Of a DNA stretch of 64,000 nucleotides, positions 1-7,194 are shown one piece after another (the first letter of the stretch is position 1; each line of letters starts with the position of its first letter). Where the stretch lies: NCBI GenBank assembly GCA_023423935.1, contig JAFAEQ010000011.1, forward strand, positions 1-64,000, written 5' to 3'. Below the pieces are notes generated by a model. It saw only the letters and a list, made by a program, of their open reading frames with translations. It was not told the DNA's origin and did no database searches. The translations under genes were made by a program, and so were the position numbers. Source of the DNA: Pseudomonadota bacterium. GTDB lineage: Bacteria > Pseudomonadota > Gammaproteobacteria > Steroidobacterales > Steroidobacteraceae.

Positions 1-39
1 CACCAGTTTTATCTCGCACCTGGACGCGTGCGAAAACAA

Positions 40-47
40 GTTATGCC
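40..47 (+). repeat. attC R' box, right end of a truncated attC site
   Basis: GTTATGCC at the window start is the core of an attC recombination site whose left half lies outside the window. Its complement GGCATAAC occurs at 570-577, closing cassette 1. The start codon of the first cassette gene (43-45) lies inside this box. Confidence 0.7.
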
Positions 48-570
48 TAGAAACAATGAAATTGGCACGTTGAGCGAGGACGATCATCGCAAGAAGCAGG
101 CGTTGGATCGTTCCAACGCAGCAAAGATCATCCGCAAGTTTTATAGTCGATTGAAGCCTTATGGGTTTAAGAGACGGTCAACAAATTTCTCGCGAGAACG
201 CGAACATCTCATCCAATTTATTCACATTCATAAATTCTCAGGCGGCCGATTCTTTCGCATGCACGTGTGTATTCGGGTGCTGAACGAATCCAAACACTTC
301 GTATCATTGAGCGGTATCGACAGCGATGATGATCGTCACTTTCGGCAAAGCTTAGAGTTTCAAGAGGATGATGAGTCACTGGAACGTTGCGCCAATGAGA
401 TGCTGCGCTACGTCGTCGAAGTCGCTGAGCCGTGGTTTGAGAGCCAAAGTTACGACGTCTTGCTGTCTGAAAGCAGTCCGCTCTATCCAGATCAACGACA
501 GGCATTAGCAGCTTCACTAAAGGGCGATATAGATGAACGCAATGTGGCCCATTCGCGATCTCTTTTTTAG
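43..570 (+). CDS. DUF4304-like cassette protein
   Basis: A soluble protein of 175 residues. The N-terminal part resembles the DUF4304 pattern (a long helix with KPYGFKRR, then FSRER and a strand reading LIQFIHIHKFSGGRFF); its function is unknown. The ATG at 43 is preferred over an in-frame GTG at 28 because 28 would fall in the preceding attC site, outside the cassette. The stop codon overlaps the R'' box of the next attC. There is no signal peptide or membrane segment. It is the only gene of cassette 1. The DUF4304 assignment is tentative. Confidence 0.75.
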   Translation: MPRNNEIGTLSEDDHRKKQALDRSNAAKIIRKFYSRLKPYGFKRRSTNFSREREHLIQFIHIHKFSGGRFFRMHVCIRVLNESKHFVSLSGIDSDDDRHFRQSLEFQEDDESLERCANEMLRYVVEVAEPWFESQSYDVLLSESSPLYPDQRQALAASLKGDIDERNVAHSRSLF

Positions 571-636
571 GCATAACAATCCGTTTAAAACCGACCCGCG
601 CAAAATCGCGCGCGCGGTTTAACGGCGGCGTTGGGC
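570..636 (+). repeat. attC site 1
   Basis: R'' is GGCATAAC (570-577) and R' is GTTGGGC (630-636, matching GTTRRRY). Between them an imperfect stem pairs CCGTTTAAAACCG (581-593) with CGGTTTAACGG (615-625), with unpaired extra bases on one strand as is usual for attC, around a GC-rich loop. Confidence 0.85.
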
Positions 637-648
637 ATCAAGAGCACA

Positions 649-888
649 ATGACAGAACAGCAATTCATGCGCTTGTGCGATATGTGCGGCTCCTCCTTTC
701 AGTTCGGGCCACATCGCTATGACGGCAGCCATCTCGCTCGGTACGACATGACCGTGTGTAGCACCTGCTGGAAGTCAAACTGGGACGGATGGGCTCCGCA
801 TCTGGAAGGGAAGATCCTTGCGCATCTGAATGCGCGCGGGTTGTCGGTCCCCGAGAGAAACAAGGCCGGTCTACTTCCGCGTGAGTAG
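649..888 (+). CDS. Small zinc-ribbon-like cassette protein
   Basis: A protein of 79 residues with two CxxC pairs (CDMCGSSF near residue 10 and CSTCWKSNWDGW near residue 39), so it probably binds zinc as a small ribbon. The C-terminal half, ending KAGLLPRE, looks like that of small conserved hypotheticals. The ATG at 649 lies 13 bases after the attC R' box; an upstream in-frame TTG at 631 is part of the attC site and unlikely. The next gene starts 7 bases downstream, so this cassette carries two genes. Function unknown. Confidence 0.75.
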   Translation: MTEQQFMRLCDMCGSSFQFGPHRYDGSHLARYDMTVCSTCWKSNWDGWAPHLEGKILAHLNARGLSVPERNKAGLLPRE

Positions 889-895
889 AAGCAAT

Positions 896-1255
896 ATGAG
901 CGAAGCCCAAGAATCCGAGAAGTCTCGCGACCCTTCGCTTCCGGAGGCCTATTGGCTGTATGGCTTCGCTGCGAACGTTGGCATTTCAATCTTGGTAGCA
1001 GGCATCTGGGGCAATCGGCCACCGCTTGGCGCAATGACGGCGTGGGCTGCATACAACGTCTTTAGCCTTTGGCTAATCTGGGTTACATCCGGCCAGTACA
1101 GTGGCCGGCCGTTATGGCGAGGTGTTGCACGTGCAGCAGTTCTCGTTGGCGGCGCAATGGTTGCACTGGTTGTGCTTAGAATTCTCGGTCAGTTGGCCGA
1201 GCGCGCCCAGCATCTGGAGCCCGGCAAAAGCATTATGGGCCAACTCTTTGGGTAG
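896..1255 (+). CDS. Small integral membrane cassette protein
   Basis: A protein of 119 residues with a charged N-terminus and three hydrophobic segments (about residues 20-36, 43-60 and 74-94), then a soluble tail rich in charged residues. It is probably an inner-membrane protein of unknown function. The ATG at 896 follows the upstream stop by 7 bases and is preferred over an in-frame ATG at 830, which would overlap the upstream gene by 59 bases. It is the second gene of cassette 2 and ends just before attC site 2. Confidence 0.72.
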   Translation: MSEAQESEKSRDPSLPEAYWLYGFAANVGISILVAGIWGNRPPLGAMTAWAAYNVFSLWLIWVTSGQYSGRPLWRGVARAAVLVGGAMVALVVLRILGQLAERAQHLEPGKSIMGQLFG

Positions 1256-1263
1256 CAAGGTCT

Positions 1264-1324
1264 TGCCCAACAAATTGCTGCACGCGACGTGCGAGACACA
1301 CGCGCGTGAGCAATGGCGTTATCC
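1264..1324 (+). repeat. attC site 2
   Basis: R'' is TGCCCAAC (1264-1271) and R' is GTTATCC (1318-1324). The stem pairs ATTGCT (1274-1279) with AGCAAT (1309-1314) and CACGCG (1281-1286) with CGCGTG (1303-1308). The single unpaired G at 1280 is the extrahelical base typical of attC. Confidence 0.87.
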
Positions 1325-1333
1325 GGAGAAATC

Positions 1334-1834
1334 ATGAGAAGAACTGCGATTGGCCTATTTGGCTTCTTGGTGGCGTTCTCCGCATTGTCAAGCGCCTGGC
1401 TCGACGATGAGTCAGTGCTTAAGGATGTGCTCGCAACTCGCGAGAGCATTCATCAGGGCGTGCTTGCTTTGGAGCAGGAGCCTTTGCACAAGAACGCAGA
1501 TAGTGTCCGCGGGCTCTTGATGGCCCACTACAAGTCCGTCGACTATCTGATTTGTGGAGATGTATTAGGGCCTTTGAGTAGAACGAAGACGCTTGAGCCA
1601 GTGATGTTTCAGATAATCATCGCCTCTGGAGATTGGGTTGAGGCGAATCCAGATCGGGGGGGCGATATTGATGCATACACTCTGGCCGGACTGGAAAGCG
1701 GCGTGCGCACATATAGGAATCTTTTGAAAGCGAAGCCGAGAGCGAAGCACAAGCTCATGGATGAGCTGCTGTCGCTATATGAAAGCGGTGAATTGAACCA
1801 ATGGAATCTTGCGCATCCATGCAGACCCAAATGA
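1334..1834 (+). CDS. Exported cassette protein of unknown function
   Basis: A protein of 166 residues with an N-terminal signal peptide (MRRTAIGLFGFLVAFSALSSA, cleaved near residue 22). The remainder is alpha-helical and soluble with no recognised domain. The ATG at 1334 has a GGAGAA ribosome site (1325-1330) at good spacing; a further in-frame ATG at 1313 lies inside the attC and is rejected. The only gene of cassette 3, it ends 5 bases before attC site 3. Probably periplasmic. Confidence 0.75.
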   Translation: MRRTAIGLFGFLVAFSALSSAWLDDESVLKDVLATRESIHQGVLALEQEPLHKNADSVRGLLMAHYKSVDYLICGDVLGPLSRTKTLEPVMFQIIIASGDWVEANPDRGGDIDAYTLAGLESGVRTYRNLLKAKPRAKHKLMDELLSLYESGELNQWNLAHPCRPK

Positions 1835-1838
1835 AGCG

Positions 1839-1903
1839 CCGGATAACAAGCGCTTGCATGCGACGCTCGCAAAGCCTCGCGCGCCGGAAGCTCGGCGTTA
1901 GCC
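1839..1903 (+). repeat. attC site 3
   Basis: R'' is CCGGATAAC (1839-1847), the exact complement of the first bases of cassette 3. R' is GTTAGCC (1897-1903). The stem between them is imperfect, with AAGCG pairing loosely against the right arm, so this site is more divergent than the other two. Confidence 0.72.
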
Positions 1904-1906
1904 ATC

Positions 1907-2332
1907 ATGAGAACAGCACAAGTGGTTGCGCTTACTATTGTTGCGCTTGGTTGCAAGGGCAAGACGACTGTGCCGATCGCTGAGCCTCATGCTCGTGATC
2001 AACAGGGAAGAAGCGAAGAGATTGCGTATGTTGATGTGCGTCCGGAAAGCATTGTGAAGCGCTTTCCGTCAGAGCCAGATCCAGCCACTAACGCTGAAGA
2101 CCCGGTGAGCTGTAGGAAAGCTGCTGGAGAGTGGTCAGATTCCTACCAACTCGGTGTGCTGATCCTTCGAGAACCACAAGAAGGTGCCCGACGCGCCGGA
2201 AAAATGTGCTGGTCCGCCAGGCAACTAACCAACGATGGAGCCGACGCGGTGAATCATCCCGGCGAAGGCCGGGATCTCTGCGCGGGGTTCCCCTTGGTCA
2301 CAGGACCTGGACCCCGGCTTTCGCCGGGGTGA
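1907..2332 (+). CDS. Putative lipoprotein, 3' end run into a repeat
   Basis: The N-terminus MRTAQVVALTIVALGCKGK is a lipoprotein-like signal with a candidate lipidated Cys at residue 16. The middle (to about residue 100) is unremarkable. The last 25-30 codons are translated from the inverted repeat at 2248-2350, so the original 3' end has probably been replaced. It starts 4 bases after attC R' box 3, so it is the gene of a fourth cassette. No matching GGCTAAC box is found downstream, which suggests the cassette is truncated. Function unknown; it may not be a working gene. Confidence 0.5.
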   Translation: MRTAQVVALTIVALGCKGKTTVPIAEPHARDQQGRSEEIAYVDVRPESIVKRFPSEPDPATNAEDPVSCRKAAGEWSDSYQLGVLILREPQEGARRAGKMCWSARQLTNDGADAVNHPGEGRDLCAGFPLVTGPGPRLSPG

Positions 2333-2350
2333 CCCATCCGAGCCTTCGCC
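2248..2350. repeat. GC-rich intergenic inverted repeat (REP-like)
   Basis: ATCCCGGCGAAGGCCGGGAT forms a perfect hairpin near 2253-2274. It is followed by GACCCCGGCTTTCGCCGGGG and another copy of CTTCGCCGGGGTGAC. This kind of element is scattered in many proteobacterial genomes. It overlaps the 3' end of the upstream lipoprotein-like ORF. The rest of 2351-2743 shows no gene I can support. Confidence 0.7.
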
Positions 2351-2743
2351 GGGGTGACATCAATACTGAATCGGCTGTTACAGGTCACCAGCTCCACTAC
2401 GGGAGGCGCGCCGGTGCCGGACTTGGACTGTCGACAACGATGAGCCGCGCGGTGCCATGATGAAAACGAAAGGCGCATACGACGACCAAAGCAGCACTCT
2501 CGAATCAGTCGTTACAGTCCACTAGTGCCGCCTAAGCAAGAACGACTTCTGCCTGCGCGCCGCTGAAGCAGGTCCTCGAAATGACATGCGAGTGATAGGG
2601 CGGATGTGCGCTGTGGGCACTCGCCATCTCTCCGCTGAGAGGCATCATCGGTTCTCTGCGATCGAACACGACTGCGTAGCCTCTTTTATGAGCACGCACC
2701 AAGAGCCTGGTCTCGTTAAAGGAGCGACGTACGAACAGTGATC

Positions 2744-2820
2744 TGTTGCGCGCGGTGCCCGCTCTTGCTGGCGCCTACAGCCCACAGCCTACAGCCCACA
2801 GCCTCGGTCCTAGGGCCTAG
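2744..2820. repeat. Tandem CCTACAG tract, left copy
   Basis: GTTGCGCGCGGTG and GCTCTTGCT are followed by alternating CCTACAG/CCCACAG units and CCTAGGGCCTAG. A closely similar tract in the same orientation lies at 3843-3918, so the two copies bracket the hydrolase gene between them. Confidence 0.7.
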
Positions 2821-2825
2821 CAGCG

Positions 2826-3623
2826 TCACGACGCACATTCGATGCTATTCACGTAAGCGTCGATGATCGTTGCGATCTTGCTCTTCATGGCATCCGGTAT
2901 GTCGTGGCCGGTATCGGGGAATTCCGTCAACGTCACCTCGAAACCTTTCGCGCTCGCTGCTTTGGCGAGACGACGAGCCGTTTCGACTGGGACTATCGTG
3001 TCGTCGATTCCGTGCATGGCGTGGATGGGGATTCGTCGCGCGGGACGATCGGGGACAAGCTGACGATCGATCGTCGCCAGCAGGGGAATGGCCAGTTCGA
3101 CGATGTCGGGGTGACGCAAGCCCAATAGATAAACGAGATCGCCGCCTTGCGATGCGCCCACCGCGACTGGTCGCCCGCACACAGGAAACCGGCGCGACAC
3201 TTCTCTCGCCAGCGCCGCCATGCGCTCCGATTCGGCGCGTTGGACCGCGCGTTGCTGAGACTCATCCATGTCGTAGTAGTACGGCTCCACAGGATAGAAA
3301 GAAAACCCCGTGCGCCGGACCTGCGTTCCTCGGACGAGCACGAGCCGCACAGGAGTCTTTATGCGGCTTAGTACTTCGCGAAACTCTGTCGGCGTCGCAC
3401 CGCTCCAATGAAGGCCGATCACCAACGGCAGAGACGCGGCTTCACTGCTACTGTTCGCGACGACGGTTTCATAGCAATACCCACCGTAGGCGCCGGCCTG
3501 AGCGCCTGGCAATGAGGCGGTGCAAGGTTCGCCGGGCACGCCTCCCTGCACGGAAGATTCGGCCGCAGCATTCGTGATCCAGCTCGTCACCAGCAACAAC
3601 GCGATGAAGCACACACGTGGCAT
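2826..3623 (-). CDS. Secreted alpha/beta hydrolase (carboxylesterase/phospholipase-like)
   Basis: A protein of 265 residues with a signal peptide ending AESS near residue 22, so probably periplasmic or secreted. It has the alpha/beta-hydrolase layout: a strand reading LVIGLHWSGAT, the nucleophile elbow GASQGG (Ser near residue 158), the acid in HGIDDTIVP and the final histidine in DTGHDIP. Several cysteines (CTAS, CYET, CGRP, ECAS) may form disulfides. The closest families are phospholipase/carboxylesterase and polyhydroxybutyrate-depolymerase-like esterases; the substrate cannot be told. It stands alone between two tandem-repeat tracts. Confidence 0.88.
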   Translation of the reverse strand: MPRVCFIALLLVTSWITNAAAESSVQGGVPGEPCTASLPGAQAGAYGGYCYETVVANSSSEAASLPLVIGLHWSGATPTEFREVLSRIKTPVRLVLVRGTQVRRTGFSFYPVEPYYYDMDESQQRAVQRAESERMAALAREVSRRFPVCGRPVAVGASQGGDLVYLLGLRHPDIVELAIPLLATIDRQLVPDRPARRIPIHAMHGIDDTIVPVETARRLAKAASAKGFEVTLTEFPDTGHDIPDAMKSKIATIIDAYVNSIECAS

Positions 3624-3842
3624 GACAAATCTCCGTGAAGTCAGGCCAGCTCGGCAGCCTGTATCGAACGATTACGGATTCATTCTGACGAAGGTGCAGC
3701 TTCCGCGACAGGGAGTCATGTTGAAAGAAGCTGCGAAGCGAGCAACCGCCTTCCTGCGCCTGCTTTGCACGCAGCAATTCGCCTCAAAGTTGCGCTGACG
3801 ATCTCAGTTCGGACATCGTCACCGTCTCCAAGTGAGAGGCAT

Positions 3843-3918
3843 TGTTTGCGCGCGGTGCGCGCGCTCTTGCTACAGCCTACAGCCTACAGCCTACAGCCTA
3901 GAACCTAGAACCTAGCGC
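3843..3918. repeat. Tandem CCTACAG tract, right copy
   Basis: GTTTGCGCGCGGTG and GCTCTTGC are followed by four TACAGCC units and then CCTAGAA/CCTAGCG units. It matches the tract at 2744-2820 in order and orientation. The remainder of 3624-4075 has no supportable gene. Confidence 0.7.
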
Positions 3919-4075
3919 CTCCGCTCGCGGTGTCCGTTGGCGCATATCCTCGCGATTCTTCCGATACTTCGTGTTCAAGGTATGTCGTAAGGAAAGAGCT
4001 CGCGCCTGACACGACTGCGCGCTCTGGCTCAAAGTGATTTGAACAGACCGGCGATGCCCTCTACGATCGCATCAG

Positions 4076-5731
4076 ATGACTGACAATGAATCTGGTGCAG
4101 AACCTTCCGCGACGCGCGACTCCGCGCTCGCGCCCTTGCGACAAGTGGTTTTCCGCCGTGTCTGGATAGCCAGCACGCTGTCGAATCTGGGCGGCATGAT
4201 CCAAACCGTCGGTGCCGCCTGGATGATGATCTCGCTCGCGGAGTCGGCGAGCATGGTCGCGCTCGTGCAGGCCTCGGTCTCGCTGCCGACGACCTTGCTG
4301 GCGCTCGTTGCGGGCGCGACGGCCGATAGCCTCGATCGTCGCAAAGTGCTGCTCGTTGCGCAGATCTTCATGCTGATCGTCTCGCTCGTGCTCATGACCT
4401 GCGCCTGGACCGGGCTGATCACGCCTTGGTTGCTCTTGCTGTTTACGTTCCTGATCGGATGTGGTCTCGCGTTCAATGCGCCCGCATGGCAGGCATCGGT
4501 GGGCGATATGGTGTCGCGAAGAGACTTACCGAGTGCGGTCGCTCTCAACAGCATGGGATTCAACATCGCGCGCAGCATCGGGCCTGCGGTCGGCGGCGCC
4601 ATCGTCGCTGCGATCGGGGCCGCTGCGGCATTTGCGATCAATACGATCTGCTACATACCGCTGATTGCTGTGCTGGCGCGCTGGCGCCGGCCCGAGACGC
4701 CGAATGCGCTGCCGCGCGAGACGCTCGGTATCGCGATCGGGGCTGGGCTGCGCTATGTCGCGATGTCGCCGCGGATCCGTGTGGTGCTGGTGCGAGCATT
4801 GGTCTTCTGTGTCGGCGCCGGCGCGATCATGGCGTTGATGCCGCTGATTGCGAAGGAGCTGATCGGCGGCGGGCCTTTGACCTATGGGCTCTTGCTCGGT
4901 GCATTCGGCGCAGGCGCAGTGGCGGGCGCCATCAGCAATGCTCGAGTGCGAGCGAGACTCTCGACCGAGGTTATCGTGCGCTCATCCTGCGTGGCATTTG
5001 CAGTCGCAGCAGCGATTGCTGCGCTGAGCACCTCAATACTCGTGACCATGGCAATGCTGTTTATCAATGGAGCGGGATGGCTACTCACGCTGTCCACGTT
5101 CAATGTCGCGGTGCAGATGTCAGCTCCGCGCTGGGTCGTCGCGCGCGCGTTGTCGATCTATCAGATGTTCGCTTTCGGCGGCTTGGCGGCTGGAAGCTGG
5201 TTATGGGGTGCCATCGCAGAAAGCGAAAGCATCCCGACGGCGTTGCTCATCTCCGCCACCCTGCTCATCGCCTGTGCTTTGCTCGGCCGCTGGCTGCCGC
5301 TTGCGCAATCAGGGGATCTCAATCTCGAACCGCTGCGCTCCTGGCAAGAGCCGAGCACTGCTGTCCCCATCGTCGCGCGCTCGGGCCCGATCGTCGTGAC
5401 GATCGAATATCTGATTCGAGAAGAAGATGTCGCCGAGTTTCTTGCCGCGATGAGCGAGCGCCGCAGAATCCGCCGCCGCGACGGCGCACGCAACTGGCGT
5501 TTGCTCCGCGATCTATCCGATCCGCGCGTGTGGACCGAGCGCTACGAAACACCCACCTGGCTCGACTACATCCGCCACAACAGCCGCATGACGCAGCACG
5601 ATGCAATCGTGCCGCAACGTCTGCGTGAGCTTCATTGCGGTGCCGAGCCGCCACGCGTGCGTCGCCTGATCGAACGTGAGACCACAGCGGTCGAGAGTGC
5701 AGGGCGGAGGCGGGGCGGAGAGGTTTATTGA
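4076..5731 (+). CDS. MFS exporter with C-terminal soluble domain (MFS_3/EntS type)
   Basis: A protein of 551 residues. Residues about 20-420 form a 12-segment major facilitator with the DSLDRRKVL loop motif between helices 2 and 3. The pattern matches the MFS_3 'transmembrane secretion effector' group that includes enterobactin exporter EntS. Residues about 435-550 are a soluble tail (VVTIEYLIREEDVAEFLAAM, later RDGARNWRLLRD) resembling an antibiotic-monooxygenase-type ferredoxin-like fold, an extension often seen in this group. It probably exports a small molecule; the substrate is unknown. Transcribed alone. Confidence 0.9.
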   Translation: MTDNESGAEPSATRDSALAPLRQVVFRRVWIASTLSNLGGMIQTVGAAWMMISLAESASMVALVQASVSLPTTLLALVAGATADSLDRRKVLLVAQIFMLIVSLVLMTCAWTGLITPWLLLLFTFLIGCGLAFNAPAWQASVGDMVSRRDLPSAVALNSMGFNIARSIGPAVGGAIVAAIGAAAAFAINTICYIPLIAVLARWRRPETPNALPRETLGIAIGAGLRYVAMSPRIRVVLVRALVFCVGAGAIMALMPLIAKELIGGGPLTYGLLLGAFGAGAVAGAISNARVRARLSTEVIVRSSCVAFAVAAAIAALSTSILVTMAMLFINGAGWLLTLSTFNVAVQMSAPRWVVARALSIYQMFAFGGLAAGSWLWGAIAESESIPTALLISATLLIACALLGRWLPLAQSGDLNLEPLRSWQEPSTAVPIVARSGPIVVTIEYLIREEDVAEFLAAMSERRRIRRRDGARNWRLLRDLSDPRVWTERYETPTWLDYIRHNSRMTQHDAIVPQRLRELHCGAEPPRVRRLIERETTAVESAGRRRGGEVY

Positions 5732-5855
5732 TTCGCCGGCATCGCTAGCTGACCTGAAGCTACCGAGGCAAGGTTTCCGCTGACGCCCGCCGCGGCATAG
5801 ACGCCAGCTGGTCTTCGATACTGGCGAACTCCACGCAACAGGATGACTGTACTCA

Positions 5856-6137
5856 ATGAGCGATGATGACCTTGATGTCGGATCTCCTTGGCTGGATAAC
5901 GTCGCGTCTCTCGAGGAGAGAAAGAAACGCGTATCGCAGGAAGCAGTCGCCCTTCTGGAAAGCCTGCCAGGGGATGCAAAACGAGGGCTCGTCAGCGGCG
6001 TCGCGATCGCCGTGCTTCGAAGCAACGGCGAGTATGAAATGCGTTTGCGCGGAAGCTGTTCTGAAGGAGTCAACAGTATCCAAGTGACAGGAATGCTCGC
6101 CGCTCTGCAGAAGATGGCGCTCGATCTGGAAGATTAA
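5856..6137 (+). CDS. Small hypothetical protein
   Basis: A soluble acidic protein of 93 residues with no signal or membrane segment. The middle reads SGVAIAVLRSNGEYEMRLRGSC, suggesting a small alpha/beta fold, followed by a helix (IQVTGMLAALQKMALDLED). No family recognised. It sits alone between the MFS gene and an exported protein gene. Confidence 0.65.
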   Translation: MSDDDLDVGSPWLDNVASLEERKKRVSQEAVALLESLPGDAKRGLVSGVAIAVLRSNGEYEMRLRGSCSEGVNSIQVTGMLAALQKMALDLED

Positions 6138-6341
6138 TATCGTGCAAGTGGGCGGCTGCTCGGAATAACAGCTCACGAGAAAATAAACCAGATGCCAAAT
6201 TTCTGATTGTGAGTTAGGCATTGTCCGCATTCTCTGCGAGAACTCACGCGCGCTCCAGACAAAATGTGAGTGAGTTGGATGTGGGCGACAGATGCACCGT
6301 GGCACGCTGCTCACGGTTCGCACAGCTCGCAATCATCCGCC

Positions 6342-7181
6342 ATGAAGTACGCATCTAGCTTTCTGACGCGCACGCGCAGGATCAGTCTCTTAGTAACGTT
6401 CGTGCTCTCGTTGACGATGGGAGTCCTTCCGGTCCCGGTGCAAGCGGAGGAGCTTAGCTTCTGGTTTGCGTGCTCCAGCGGTAAAGCCAAGGCAGAGGGG
6501 CGCACCATCGATCTGCGGTCGTACCTGGATGTCAGCACGGTGGGTATGCACACGGACGATATCGAAGATCTCTATTGCATCACTCCATTGAAATGCGTCG
6601 CTCTGGGTCATTGCAAAGCATCGTCACCGGAGCAGCAGGCGGCCGCCGACCAGCTCAAACAGGAAATCGCCGCGGAAGAGTTGCGCTTGGAGCGCGAAAG
6701 ACAGGCGATGGCTGCGCAGGCTGAGCGTGAGCGCGAGCTCGAGCGCCAGAGAGCGGAGGAGGAGCGTAGACGAACAGAAGCCGCCGAACGTGCGGAGAGG
6801 GCTCGCCTGGAAAAACTGGTCGCCGCAGACGCGGAGCGCTTGCGATTGTCCGAAGCGGAGGCGAAGCGTCTCGTAGACGCGCGCGAGCAGGCGCGCAAGA
6901 AAATGCCGGCGAAGGCACAAGAACACTGCACGATCGATTATGCCGCATACACGCAGACCCTCGATTTCACGCCGATCGTGCCGCTGCAAGCCAAGGCCCA
7001 GAAGGACTACGCCGCAGTGGATCGCAGCAAACTGTGTAACGGTCATCCGGGCACGCTCGATCCGCTGCAGTGTGACCAACCGGCCGATTTCTTCGGCGCC
7101 AAGTTCGGCTCCTGCAAGGCAGTCATGCGGTGCCCTGCGCGCCAGGAAAACAAGCCCTGTAATCGCGCCAGCGCCCAATGA
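6342..7181 (+). CDS. Exported coiled-coil protein of unknown function
   Basis: A protein of 279 residues. A signal peptide (about residues 1-36, ending VQAEE) is followed by a short domain with four cysteines (FACSSG, YCITPLKC, HCKA). A long highly charged coiled coil rich in Glu/Arg/Ala spans about residues 95-205, followed by a C-terminal domain with more cysteines (EHCTIDY, KLCNGH, QCDQP, SCKAVMRCP). The ATG at 6342 begins the signal peptide; an upstream in-frame ATG at 6270 would put 24 residues before it. Probably periplasmic. It lies 13 bases upstream of the next exported protein and likely shares an operon with it. Confidence 0.72.
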   Translation: MKYASSFLTRTRRISLLVTFVLSLTMGVLPVPVQAEELSFWFACSSGKAKAEGRTIDLRSYLDVSTVGMHTDDIEDLYCITPLKCVALGHCKASSPEQQAAADQLKQEIAAEELRLERERQAMAAQAERERELERQRAEEERRRTEAAERAERARLEKLVAADAERLRLSEAEAKRLVDAREQARKKMPAKAQEHCTIDYAAYTQTLDFTPIVPLQAKAQKDYAAVDRSKLCNGHPGTLDPLQCDQPADFFGAKFGSCKAVMRCPARQENKPCNRASAQ

Positions 7182-7194
7182 TGGAAATCGTCAC

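Larger units (their letters stand above)
1..2240 (+). mobile_element. Integron gene-cassette array (distal part)
   Basis: Short plus-strand genes alternate with attC-like sites at 570-636, 1264-1324 and 1839-1903, and the right end of another site lies at 40-47. For each complete cassette the R'' box at its 3' end is the perfect reverse complement of the cassette's own 5' bases: GTTATGCC (40-47) with GGCATAAC (570-577), GTTGGGCA (630-637) with TGCCCAAC (1264-1271), GTTATCCGG (1318-1326) with CCGGATAAC (1839-1847). This is the relation expected if each cassette was once a closed circle. No integrase is in the window; from the orientation it would lie upstream of base 1. The right limit is uncertain because the fourth cassette has no recognisable attC. 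Confidence 0.82.

Noticed and set aside
2131..2460. ORF crossing the REP-like repeat
   Set aside because: Coded largely by the repeat (a common false ORF); no start signal.
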